From NCBI GenBank assembly GCA_028824415.1, contig JAPPDX010000105.1, positions 1-55,588 of the forward strand: a stretch of 55,588 nt of DNA, in the 5' to 3' direction. The position numbers were made by a program, and so were the translations under genes. Of the stretch, positions 32,991 to 40,054 are shown one piece after another. Origin of the DNA: a bacterium (GTDB taxonomy: Bacteria; Actinomycetota; Acidimicrobiia; Acidimicrobiales; CATQHL01). The notes under the pieces were generated by a model that was not told the origin of the DNA, searched no databases, and worked only from the letters and a program-made list of their open reading frames with translations. Every line of letters starts with the position of its first letter. Position 1 is the first letter of the stretch.

Positions 32991-33181
32991 TCCTTGACTC
33001 TTGTCAGCACGGCGACCGGGTAGCAATCAGTCTGGTTGCGCCTCTGCCCATCGAACCAAGCCACCTTGGCATACGGCTGGTCGTCGTCGCTGTCGGTGAA
33101 CACGCTGATCACCGTCATTGATGGAGACATCCGTTGCCCCTTGAGGGATACCACGTCGCCAGCCTCTAGTTGATTGCTCAC
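32987..33181 (-). CDS. Cargo: DUF2158 / YodC-like protein
   Basis: A 64-residue protein of the DUF2158 type. Cues are the opening LEAGDVVSLKGQRMSPSMTV, the central ISVFTDSD and the YAKVAWFDGQ strand, matching the known VGDVVxLKSGGPxMTV ... VxCxWFDG pattern of E. coli YodC and relatives. The fold is a small beta-barrel; function is unknown, though members are frequent in phage, plasmid and transposon cargo. GTG start with GGAGAG. The next gene starts inside its stop codon. Confidence 0.72.
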   Translation of the reverse strand: MSNQLEAGDVVSLKGQRMSPSMTVISVFTDSDDDQPYAKVAWFDGQRRNQTDCYPVAVLTRVKE

Positions 33182-33405
33182 GTATCTCTCCGTCGTTGTT
33201 GCTTCACCATCTGCACTGCCCAGTCTACGAACCAGTCGTTATCGAGGTGCAATACGGAGTGTTTGCGCTGGTCACGGGGACTATCGTACCCCACCTGGCC
33301 GCCTGGGAAGAGTCATCTGCGGCGGCGGGTTCGCGCCGTCATGGCGTGATCCCGTGGGGGCGGGCGTCCGGTTAGCCTTTGGCGCCCCCTCTGGAAGGAC
33401 TCCCC
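33182..33405. other. Cargo intergenic leader
   Basis: A 224-base non-coding stretch between divergent genes (DUF2158 on the minus strand, secreted protein on the plus). It should hold both promoters. No convincing -35/-10 pair and no repeat was seen. Confidence 0.35.
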
Positions 33406-33840
33406 ATGAAGCAGCGCCTCCTATTCGCCCTTCTCCCCCTGACCGTCCTGGGGATCTTGCTGCCCGCGGCGAGCGTCGGCAGCCACGAGCCGGATGTGAC
33501 GGTGCGGATCGTCGCCCGCAAACTCGCCGACGGCCGGGTCGAGTTCGGCCTGCGCCAACAACAAGCCGACGGCACCTACGGATCGGAGATTCTGCCGAGG
33601 ATTCGGTTCTTCCCCACCACCGCCCAAGTCGGGCGCTGGCTCCGCAGCAGCCCCGTCGATCTATCGGCGGGAACGTCCGCCTCCTCATCGGCGACGACCA
33701 CCCAGGCGACGTATACGCACTCTCATTGTCAGCGCGTCCGCAATGACGGCGGCTGCGACCGACGCTTCAACCCGCCGTTCTGCGCGACGCACTCTCACCC
33801 GGTATCGGAGCGTTCCCGCCACGACCCAACCCACTGCTAG
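33406..33840 (+). CDS. Cargo: secreted beta-rich protein, C-terminal frame uncertain
   Basis: ATG 33406 follows GGAAGGA. A Sec signal peptide (KQRLLFALLPLTVLGILLPAAS) precedes a short domain: VTVRIVARKLADGRVEFGL, QQQADGTYGSEILPRIRFF and TTAQVGRWLRSSPV. I recall this KLADGRVEF ... FFPT ... VGRWLxSSP motif in secreted Acidimicrobiia proteins, but know no function. After the motif (about 33660) the frame turns Ser/Thr/His/Cys-rich and looks unnatural. Another frame reads IGGNVRLLIGDDHPGDVYAL and stops at 33746, so the gene may carry a 1-2 base shift. The native product would be about 110-115 residues. Confidence 0.55.
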   Translation: MKQRLLFALLPLTVLGILLPAASVGSHEPDVTVRIVARKLADGRVEFGLRQQQADGTYGSEILPRIRFFPTTAQVGRWLRSSPVDLSAGTSASSSATTTQATYTHSHCQRVRNDGGCDRRFNPPFCATHSHPVSERSRHDPTHC

Positions 33841-33999
33841 GCGCGCGGATCGCGCCCACCAGGCGAATATCCGTTCCTTGACTCGCGCGTACTCGTATGG
33901 TAAGGGACATGATCGCTGGCCTCGGCCCGCTGACCCGGTCTGATCTGCGGATTCGCGCGTCGCGCCACGCCAGCAACAAACCACACACAGGAGAACAGG
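33841..33999. other. Cargo intergenic leader of the protease pair
   Basis: A 159-base gap before the 84-residue gene. AT-rich words (TTGACT at 33876, TATGGT nearby) are present, but their spacing is too short for a standard promoter. Nothing else stands out. Confidence 0.3.
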
Positions 34000-34254
34000 A
34001 TGACAGAGGACTCACCGTTCGGGAAGTTGTTTGAGAACCAGAGAGCATTCGAGGAAAAATACGAGTCCGACCTGCTTGCCGAACACACGGGTCGTTTCGC
34101 GCTGATGTGCGACGGGGAGCTATTCCATGTGTTTGACACCGACGACGCTGCGATCGCCACTGGATACCGGATGCGGCTAGAAGATGGCAGCTTCACGTCG
34201 CACCGCATCGGAGCGCCAGCGGCGCGCCTAGGGGCAACATTCGCGTCAATGTAG
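34000..34254 (+). CDS. Cargo: 84-residue partner of the aspartic protease
   Basis: ATG behind AGGAG at ideal spacing. A helical first third (PFGKLFENQRAFEEKYESDLLAE) is followed by a small alpha/beta unit: RFALMCDGELFHVFDTDDAA, IATGYRMRL and SFTSHRIGAP. Short proteins with this 'hold-up-the-x-DGE-x-x-x-x-FDT-x-x-x-A' pattern (DUF5678-like) recur next to bacterial retropepsin-like proteases in my recollection. The two genes are 9 bases apart and surely co-transcribed. Biochemical role unknown; it could be a substrate, inhibitor or adaptor. Confidence 0.7.
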   Translation: MTEDSPFGKLFENQRAFEEKYESDLLAEHTGRFALMCDGELFHVFDTDDAAIATGYRMRLEDGSFTSHRIGAPAARLGATFASM

Positions 34255-34263
34255 AGCGACAGC

Positions 34264-34656
34264 ATGAGTGCCGGATCTCGCAGTTTCGCTGAGAATCGGC
34301 CATTCGCGAAGATATTTGTTCGCCGCGCGTTCCCGGAGGGGCAAGGCGACGGGCATCCCTATCAAGCGCTCATTGACACTGGCGGTCAAGTCACGCTGGC
34401 GCACCCAGATATTGCCGCCCGCCTAGGTCTTCGCGTAACCGATGCGGAACGTCCCATAGAACTACCCAACGGAACTGACCTGGCCACAGGATATGCGGAT
34501 CTCGGATTGCGCGTTGACAGGTGCCACTGGAAGACCCTCCGAGTGAGGATCCCGTATGAGTGGCACTTCGGTGACAACTGTGAAGCAGTCGTCGGCATGG
34601 ACTATCTCAGCCACTTCGATTTCGCCGTCCGGCGGGGAAGCTTCGGCCCGATCTGA
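34264..34656 (+). CDS. Cargo: retropepsin-like (clan AA) aspartic protease
   Basis: A 130-residue single-domain protein. The catalytic motif is ALIDTGGQVTLAHPDIAARL (Asp about 38), the D-T-G of retropepsin-type proteases, followed by a hydrophobic helix as in that fold. The second landmark is AVVGMDYLSHFDF (residues 108-120), equivalent to the hydrophobic-hydrophobic-G strand and final helix. Such enzymes work as homodimers, each monomer giving one Asp. No signal peptide or membrane helix, so it is cytoplasmic. Placed after the 84-residue gene. A protease as transposon cargo is unusual. Confidence 0.8.
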   Translation: MSAGSRSFAENRPFAKIFVRRAFPEGQGDGHPYQALIDTGGQVTLAHPDIAARLGLRVTDAERPIELPNGTDLATGYADLGLRVDRCHWKTLRVRIPYEWHFGDNCEAVVGMDYLSHFDFAVRRGSFGPI

Positions 34657-34680
34657 GTCAACCGCATCAACGGTCGATAC

Positions 34681-34715
34681 AGCCCTTCCCATCATGAACG
34701 GACTCTAGAAGGGCT
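34681..34715. terminator. Hairpin between the protease and transposase genes
   Basis: AGCCCTTC (34681-34688) pairs with GAAGGGCT (34708-34715) across a 19-base loop, between two convergent genes. It overlaps the end of the transposase frame and may act as a weak bidirectional terminator. Confidence 0.4.
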
Positions 34716-35676
34716 CGCCCACCGGGACCGGCTCGGGTTCCGGGCGGGCGGTGAGATCGTCGTAGCGCAGCCGTACGCCTTCCATTCCACCGGCCACCAA
34801 CGCCATACGGTCCACCGTCGCGAGCGGTCTCAGGTTGTGCCACGACACCGCCTCAGCCGTATAGCGGTGGAGGTGGGCGCGGGACACAGAATGATGAGTG
34901 CCGTAGACACGGCGGCGGAACAGCGCCCACACCGACTCGACCGCGTTCGTCGTCACCGGGCCGCGCACATATTCGCCGAACTCGTGATGTACCGCCTCGT
35001 GCTGGTAGCGGAGCCGGCCGAGCCACAGATAGACCTGAGAGCCGTCGGTGTGGACCGCGGCGCCGGCGGCTACCCGGTTCTTCACCACGCCCGTCACCGC
35101 GTCCGTCGTCACCCGATCCACCGGCACCAGCGCGATCCGGTTCGTCGGCCGATCCACCATCCCGACGACCGGCGTCTTGCCGACCGAGCCGCCACCAAGA
35201 CGCTCCCGCTTGCTCTTGTGGCGGTTCCGATTCAGACCACCCACGTACAGTTCGTCAACCTCGACCGGACCGGAGAACAGGTCGGCTGTCCCGGCTGCGG
35301 CCATCGCCTTGCGAATCCGGTGCGCCAAATGCCAAGCGGTGCTCTGCTTCACATCCAAGTCCCGCCCGAGTTTGGTGCTGCTGCGGCCCTTCGCGTCGGT
35401 GGAAAGTAGATAGATGGCGAGCAGCCAGGTGCGCAGTCCGAGTTTGGTGGCGTGCATGATCGTCTTCGTCGTCACGCTGAAATGCTTACGACATGTCCGG
35501 CACCGGAACGGCTGGGGGTTCCGGTTCTTCACGGTGGCGATGTTGGTGCCGCCGCAGTGGGGGCACTCGGGGCCGTTCGGCCAGCGCCACGCCACGAACT
35601 GCGCCTCCGCAGCCGCATCGTCGGGGTACCGCTTGAAGAATGCGGCGAGTGAAAGTCCTTCACGCTTCGATGTCAT
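34705..35676 (-). CDS. IS1595-family (ISXO2-like) transposase
   Basis: DDE-type transposase of 323 residues that would act on the terminal repeats at 31003 and 35754. An N-terminal zinc ribbon (CPHCGG ... FRCRTCRKHFS) binds DNA. The helix-turn-helix-like segment KLGRDLDVKQSTAWHLAHRI follows. The ISXO2 catalytic domain has Asp in VEVDELYVGG, Asp in VHTDGSQVYL, and the NAVESVWALFRRR stretch with the third acidic residue, then HLHRYTAEAVSWHN. All expected residues are present and the frame is intact, so the enzyme is probably active. ATG 35676 is preferred to GTG 35694. A TTCACT-17-TACTGT promoter lies just inside the right end. Confidence 0.92.
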   Translation of the reverse strand: MTSKREGLSLAAFFKRYPDDAAAEAQFVAWRWPNGPECPHCGGTNIATVKNRNPQPFRCRTCRKHFSVTTKTIMHATKLGLRTWLLAIYLLSTDAKGRSSTKLGRDLDVKQSTAWHLAHRIRKAMAAAGTADLFSGPVEVDELYVGGLNRNRHKSKRERLGGGSVGKTPVVGMVDRPTNRIALVPVDRVTTDAVTGVVKNRVAAGAAVHTDGSQVYLWLGRLRYQHEAVHHEFGEYVRGPVTTNAVESVWALFRRRVYGTHHSVSRAHLHRYTAEAVSWHNLRPLATVDRMALVAGGMEGVRLRYDDLTARPEPEPVPVGEPF

Positions 35677-35680
35677 ACCT

Positions 35681-35709
35681 ACAGTATGGAACACGCCTGT
35701 GACAGTGAA
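35681..35709 (-). promoter_or_regulatory. Transposase promoter candidate
   Basis: On the minus strand TTCACT (35709-35704), exactly 17 bases, then TACTGT (35686-35681), ending four bases before the transposase ATG. It lies between the right terminal repeat and the gene. Confidence 0.45.
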
Positions 35710-35730
35710 CCCCCTAGTCAGCGCCCGTTT

Positions 35731-35754
35731 TGGCTATTTTGCCGGATAGTCCCC
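35731..35754 (-). repeat. Right terminal inverted repeat of the transposon
   Basis: Read inward on the minus strand it begins GGGG and continues ACTATCCGGCAAAATAGCCA, matching the left end at 23 of 24 positions. Confidence 0.9.
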
Positions 35755-35762
35755 ACCGATGT
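35755..35762. repeat. 8-bp target-site duplication, right copy
   Basis: ACCGATGT, identical to 30995-31002. Confidence 0.85.
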
Positions 35763-35840
35763 CACACTGGTGCCACGGATCGGAATTGCCGAGCATCGGA
35801 ATCTGATTGGCGGCGAACTCGTGGTGTCAGTCGCTGCCCG

Positions 35841-36737
35841 TCATGCCGTCCGAGCCTCGGGCATAGCGGCCGAGCCTGCTGCCGTGGAGCGAGTGGCGAT
35901 CCAGCCAGCCAGGGCCCCTATGTTTTCGTCTACCTCGTCGGGCGTGCCGGACAAGTCGAGCGCGTACGTGTGCAGCACCGTGCCCGTGTGGCGTACTCGA
36001 ACGGAGGAGACCGCGACCCGTTCGCCGGATATCACTCTCAACGGTGACAACAGGTCGTCGGCGTTCGTGAGGAAAGTCGCCTCGCTGCCGGTGCCTCCAG
36101 CGGTATCTTCGGCGTCGAGGCAGTAGATGAGCATGCCCTCGGGCAGGTCGAGCGCAGTCGTATAGGCCAATAGCTGGTAGAGGTCCGCGTTGCGTCCATC
36201 GGCGGAGTTGTCGGTGAGCTTGTACTTGATGTCAGCGACGAATCTGGGGGATCTCTCTGGGCCGAACAGCAGATCCGGCTGGATCTTCACGCGCCGCGCC
36301 TCGTCCAGATGGCCACGGTGTTGATCCTTGACTGCGAGGCGTCCCCGCAGCGCACGCCGCAGCCGCTCGGTAACGAACCGTTCGAACAACTCATTCATGT
36401 CCAGCATGAAGGACGACGCCGAGACCTCACCGAAGGCGTCCTGCAAGGTGAGGTTCTCCAGCACGAGCCGTGCCAGCCGCAGCGCGGGCCTGTAGTGCTC
36501 GTTGAGCCGGGTGAACACCACATCGTCGAAGTCGGCGGGGTGATGCCTGACGTCGCCCACGTCCTCGAGGGTCACCATGTGCCGCATGAGCCGATGCCGA
36601 TCCGCCGGAAGTACCCCGGCAACACGAAGCGAACGAGACACTGCGGCCTTCATGTACGAGTTCTCTGTGAGGTCCGCGGTGAACTCAGTGAACTTACACG
36701 CCGTCGTGAGCTTCCCCCCGTTGGGTTGACACGTGGT
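35841..36737 (-). pseudogene. 5'-truncated McrC-type restriction component
   Basis: The C-terminal, nuclease-bearing part of an McrC protein, the partner of the McrB GTPase in modified-DNA restriction. Visible are EFTADLTENSYMKAAVSRSL (conserved start of the helical region), FMLDMNELFERFVTERLRRA, KIQPDLLF, FVADIKYKL (PD-(D/E)xK-type core) and DLYQLLAYTTALDLPEGMLIY. The frame is open from 36737, but no start codon precedes the conserved EFTADLT segment; the first ATG (36653) falls after it. About 100 N-terminal residues and the whole mcrB gene are missing, so this is a remnant. It lies 79 bases beyond the transposon's right end. Confidence 0.68.
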
Positions 36738-36853
36738 TTATGCGGCTGCCGGATGGTTCGGCTGTCCGACCCAATTATTGCTCCGCGGTGTGACAGCCGT
36801 CTGGCTGGGGCTCGGTCCTCAGCGTCACGAGTGTGAGGGCGTGTCGGGGGCGG

Positions 36854-37621
36854 TCAGTACATCTGTAGGGCGCCGGAGACGTTGATGGTGGCCCCGGAAA
36901 CGAAGCGGGCGTGGTGTGAGGCCAGGAACACCACCACCGGGGCGATCTCGGAGGGGTCGGCGATGCGACCGAGGGGGGTGTCCTTGGTCATCGACTCCAG
37001 GACGGCGGGGTCGATGTCGGTCAGCAGCATCGAGGTGGAGGCCTGGCCGGGGGAGACGACGTTGACGGTGATCTGGTGCGCGCCGTAGGTGCGGGCCATG
37101 CCCCGCGACATCGACACGATGCCGCCCTTGGAGGCGCAATACGCCGTGGAGCCCCCGAAGCCACCGCTCCACCAGCCCTGGGAGGAGAACAGGATCATGC
37201 GCCCGCCCACCCCTCCGGCGATCATGGCGTTGGCGGCGCTGCGGGCCAGGAAGAACGAGGCCTTGAGGTTGGTGTCGATCTGGAAGTCCCAGTCGTCCTC
37301 GGTGACGTCGTCCATCGAACTGCGGCGCCGCAGCACGGCGGCCAGGTGCGCCAGCGCGTAGAGGTTGCCGAGCTCCTCGACCGCTCGGTCCACCAGTGCG
37401 CTTTGGGCGTCGAGGTCGGTGAGATCACAGCCGGCGGCGATGTGGCCTTCGCCCTCCATGCCCGCCACGACCTCATCCACGGCCTCCTGACGCAGGTCGA
37501 CCGCCATCACCCTGGCACCCGCCGCGGCGAACATCTCAGCGGTGGGCCGCCCGATGCCACCACCGGCACCGGTCACGATCACACCCTTGCCCTCAAGGCC
37601 CGATCCGAGATCCCAAGCCAT
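36854..37621 (-). CDS. SDR-family oxidoreductase
   Basis: Classical short-chain dehydrogenase of 255 residues. NAD(P) motif VTGAGGGIGRPTAEMFAAAG, acidic residue in VMAVDLRQ (suggests NAD), HLAAVLRR in place of the NNAG motif (NAAG region reads LAHLAA), Ser in ILFSSQGWW, and catalytic YCASK. Length is normal. In the setting of the neighbouring sugar-acid genes it likely oxidises a sugar or 2-keto-3-deoxy acid. Excellent ribosome site (AAGGAGGAG). Probably the distal gene of the minus-strand run 38947 to 36854, though a 156-base gap with a palindromic repeat separates it from the dehydratase. Confidence 0.86.
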   Translation of the reverse strand: MAWDLGSGLEGKGVIVTGAGGGIGRPTAEMFAAAGARVMAVDLRQEAVDEVVAGMEGEGHIAAGCDLTDLDAQSALVDRAVEELGNLYALAHLAAVLRRRSSMDDVTEDDWDFQIDTNLKASFFLARSAANAMIAGGVGGRMILFSSQGWWSGGFGGSTAYCASKGGIVSMSRGMARTYGAHQITVNVVSPGQASTSMLLTDIDPAVLESMTKDTPLGRIADPSEIAPVVVFLASHHARFVSGATINVSGALQMY

Positions 37622-37716
37622 GGCTCCTCCTTGTTCAGTGAGACGCTCCTGGGCGTCGGTCAGTACGGAAAGTCTGCTGCCCCGACCGGTCGCAGTCCTC
37701 GCCGAGCCGCCTGAGA

Positions 37717-37745
37717 CTGGATTCCGGCCTTCGCCGGAATGACGG
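37717..37745 (-). repeat. Interspersed palindromic repeat, copy 1
   Basis: Contains the 20-base hairpin ATTCCGGCGAAGGCCGGAAT (8-bp stem, GAAG loop) in a conserved 29-base unit flanked by CCGTC and CCAG. An identical 29-base copy lies at 53745-53773 in opposite orientation. REP-like palindromes of this 'CGTCATTCCGGCGAA' type are common between genes in many bacteria. Confidence 0.8.
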
Positions 37746-37777
37746 CAAGAAGCTGGGCGACGACTGTCGACGGTCTC

Positions 37778-38947
37778 CTAGCCGGGTTGGCCCATGCCTG
37801 GCTTCTGGACGGCGTCTTCCATCTTCTCGAGGCGGTAGAAGTCCACGACCTCCTCGATCACCTCGATGCCCAGACCCGGCCCCGTCGGTGGATGGGCCCA
37901 GCCGTCGGTGTGATCCAGCGGCTCGGTGACGAGGTCGTGCTGCATGGGGTTGCGCAGCGGCTTGAACTCGAACAGCGTGCAGGCCTCGCTGGAGAAGCTG
38001 ACGGCCAGGCTGGCGGCGCTCACGATCGCCGATGACCAGGCGTGGGCGTTGGCCTGGCGGCGGTAGAACTCCACCCGTTCGGACATCTTCTTGAAGCCGG
38101 TGATGCCCTCGGCCCGGCCCGGGTCGCAGCCGATGACGTCCACGGTGCCGGTCTCCAGCAGGCGCTCGAAGCCCCGCAGGGTCCACTCGCGCTCGCCGTA
38201 GGCGATCAGCGTTGAGGTCTTGTCGCGCAGCGTCCGGTAGCCCTCGGGGTCCCACGCCCCGAGGGGCTCCTCAATCCAGTTCAGGTCGTACTCGTCGAAG
38301 GCCTCGCAGCGGCGGACCGCGGTGGTCACGTCCCAGCGGATCTTGATGCCCATGTCGATCATGAGCAGCTTCTCGGGGCCGATGGCCTCGCGCATGGCCC
38401 GCACGTACTCCACGTCGCGGTCGTGCTCGTAGCCGAGGTGGGCCTCGCCCCGCTTGCCGAAGCCGGTCTTGATTCCCTGCAGACCGGTCGAGAGCCACTC
38501 CAGCGTCTCGTCGCACATGGCCGGGATCTCGGCGTGGTGGGCGTGGCAGGAGGCGATGCCGGGCAGGCGGTCGTGCACGGGCCCGCCCAGCAGCTTCGTG
38601 ACGCTGGTGTTCAGCGCCTTGCCCTTCAGGTCCCAGATGGCAATGTCCAGCGCAGAGATGGCGTAGGAGGCGATGCCGCCCTCGTAGCCGTACCACCAGG
38701 TGTGGTTCTTCATGGCCCGGTACAGGGCGTCGTTGGAAACGGGGTCCTTGCCGATGATCAACTCGGCGAGGCCGTCTATCACCGCCGCGGTGGCCATCGA
38801 GGCCTCCGGCCACATGGTGATGGACTCGCCCCAGCCCACCTGGCCGTCATCGGCGGTCACTTTCACCAGGCAGAGATGCCGATAGGCGTTGAAGTCGTTC
38901 GGTTCGGGATAGGTGACCGGGATCGGCTCGACGGCGACGATCTTCAT
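37778..38947 (-). CDS. Mandelate racemase/enolase-superfamily sugar-acid dehydratase
   Basis: A 389-residue MR/MLE-type enzyme that abstracts the proton alpha to a carboxylate and, in sugar-acid dehydratases, eliminates water to give a 2-keto-3-deoxy acid. N-terminal capping domain MKIVAVEPIPVTY. Barrel with a Lys motif (IKTGFGKRG), metal ligands Asp (LLMIDMGIKI), Glu (LNWIEEPLGA) and Glu (LIAYGEREWT), and a His near HAWSSAIVS. Substrate (fuconate, rhamnonate, galactonate or other) cannot be read by eye. The start at 38947 has AAGGAGC; an upstream ATG at 38998 adds an unlikely 17 residues. Neighbours are SDRs of the same pathway. Confidence 0.87.
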   Translation of the reverse strand: MKIVAVEPIPVTYPEPNDFNAYRHLCLVKVTADDGQVGWGESITMWPEASMATAAVIDGLAELIIGKDPVSNDALYRAMKNHTWWYGYEGGIASYAISALDIAIWDLKGKALNTSVTKLLGGPVHDRLPGIASCHAHHAEIPAMCDETLEWLSTGLQGIKTGFGKRGEAHLGYEHDRDVEYVRAMREAIGPEKLLMIDMGIKIRWDVTTAVRRCEAFDEYDLNWIEEPLGAWDPEGYRTLRDKTSTLIAYGEREWTLRGFERLLETGTVDVIGCDPGRAEGITGFKKMSERVEFYRRQANAHAWSSAIVSAASLAVSFSSEACTLFEFKPLRNPMQHDLVTEPLDHTDGWAHPPTGPGLGIEVIEEVVDFYRLEKMEDAVQKPGMGQPG

Positions 38948-39068
38948 GGTTGTGCTCCTTGTTGTCTCAGTGTTTCGATTCGCCCAGGTGTCCCGCACCC
39001 AATCTCACTGTCAGGGCGGTCATGGCGCTTCTTGCCGCATCATTGTCCGATTCGTGCCCGCGGGTCCG

Positions 39069-39824
39069 CTACCACATCACCATCCCACCGGTGTGGTTGA
39101 CGGCCTGCCCCGTCATGTAGGCGCTGTCGGGCCCCAGCAGGAAGCTGATCAGGCCGCTGATCTCCGCCGGCGTGGAGGCCCGCTTGAGCGGTACGACCTG
39201 CTCGCGGGCATCGGAGAGTTGCTGTGGCGTCATGTCCCTCAGAGGCGCCACCTCGGCGAGCACCTTCACCTGCATGGGCGTGTCCACGATCCCGGGGCAG
39301 ATGGCGTTGACGCGCACCGGGATGTGTGCCAGGTGGTAGGCGAACGAACGGGTGACCGAAAGGATCATGCACTTCGTCGCCCCGTAGACCGCTGCCTCGG
39401 TGGTGCTCGTGAGCTTGGCGGAGGACGACGACAGGTTCACGATCGCGCTGTCGGGGGACATCGTCGGGCCGATGCCCTGGGAGAGGAAGAAGATCGACTC
39501 GACGTTCACCTGCACGAGCAGCCGCCAGTCCTCCACGGTGACGTCGTCCAGCGCCTTGAGCATGATGATTCCGGCGGCGTTGACCAGGCCGTCGCAGCCC
39601 TCGGCGGCCTCGACGACGGTCCGGCGCTGCTCGGGATCGGCGAGGTCGGCGACCAGCGTGTCGGCGCCCAGCGGCTCGATCTCGGCCAGTTTCTGACCGT
39701 TGAGATCGACCCCCAGAACCGAGTCGCCCTCGCCGAGGAACCGCTCCACGGCACCCCGGCCGATGCCCTGCGCCGCGCCCGTGACTACGATCCGTCGCTG
39801 CCTGCCCCCACCGTTGCTCGACAT
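39069..39824 (-). CDS. SDR-family oxidoreductase
   Basis: A 251-residue classical SDR: VTGAAQGIGRGAVERFLGEG, VLGVDLNG (acidic residue, NAD-type), VNAAGIIM, Ser in IVNLSSSSAK, and active-site YGATK. The C-terminus ends TGQAVNHTGGMVMW, as in many sugar and ketoacid dehydrogenases. ATG 39824 with GAAGGGG. Same strand as the dehydratase downstream (121-base gap). Likely oxidises a sugar or its degradation product. It differs from the SDRs at 36854 and 41260, so these are three separate steps or substrates rather than copies. Confidence 0.86.
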   Translation of the reverse strand: MSSNGGGRQRRIVVTGAAQGIGRGAVERFLGEGDSVLGVDLNGQKLAEIEPLGADTLVADLADPEQRRTVVEAAEGCDGLVNAAGIIMLKALDDVTVEDWRLLVQVNVESIFFLSQGIGPTMSPDSAIVNLSSSSAKLTSTTEAAVYGATKCMILSVTRSFAYHLAHIPVRVNAICPGIVDTPMQVKVLAEVAPLRDMTPQQLSDAREQVVPLKRASTPAEISGLISFLLGPDSAYMTGQAVNHTGGMVMW

Positions 39825-40054
39825 CGCCCGCACCCCTTCGATCTGCTCTCGCCGCCGGTCCGAGGACGGCGCTCCTTTGTGAGGGCGCATGATTGCACAG
39901 GCCGTGCGCGGGTGCCCATCCGGGGATTCCGGGATCGCCGGTCGAGGTTCGCCGGCGGGATCGATTCTCCCGGATGCTGCGCCGGTCGCAGCGCCGGCCG
40001 GCCACCGGCCCACGGCTAGGCTCCCGGCATTTCCAGCCGGAGGGGAGCAGCGCA

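Larger units (their letters stand above)
31003..35754. mobile_element. IS1595-family transposon with about 3.6 kb of cargo genes
   Basis: A complete 4752-bp element defined by three independent signs. (a) 24-bp terminal inverted repeats, 23/24 identical. (b) A perfect flanking 8-bp direct repeat ACCGATGT. (c) A full-length ISXO2/IS1595-type transposase next to the right end, reading inward. Inside are about nine small cargo frames in both orientations, none of them transposition genes that I recognise. Typical IS1595 elements are about 0.7-1.3 kb; passenger-carrying members of this family are known. The interior is visibly less GC-rich than the flanking chromosome. The perfect target duplication implies fairly recent single-step insertion. 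Confidence 0.9.

Noticed and set aside
35686-36126. Plus-strand frame across the right transposon end and mcrC remnant
   Set aside because: It is antisense to conserved McrC motifs and begins inside the transposon end.
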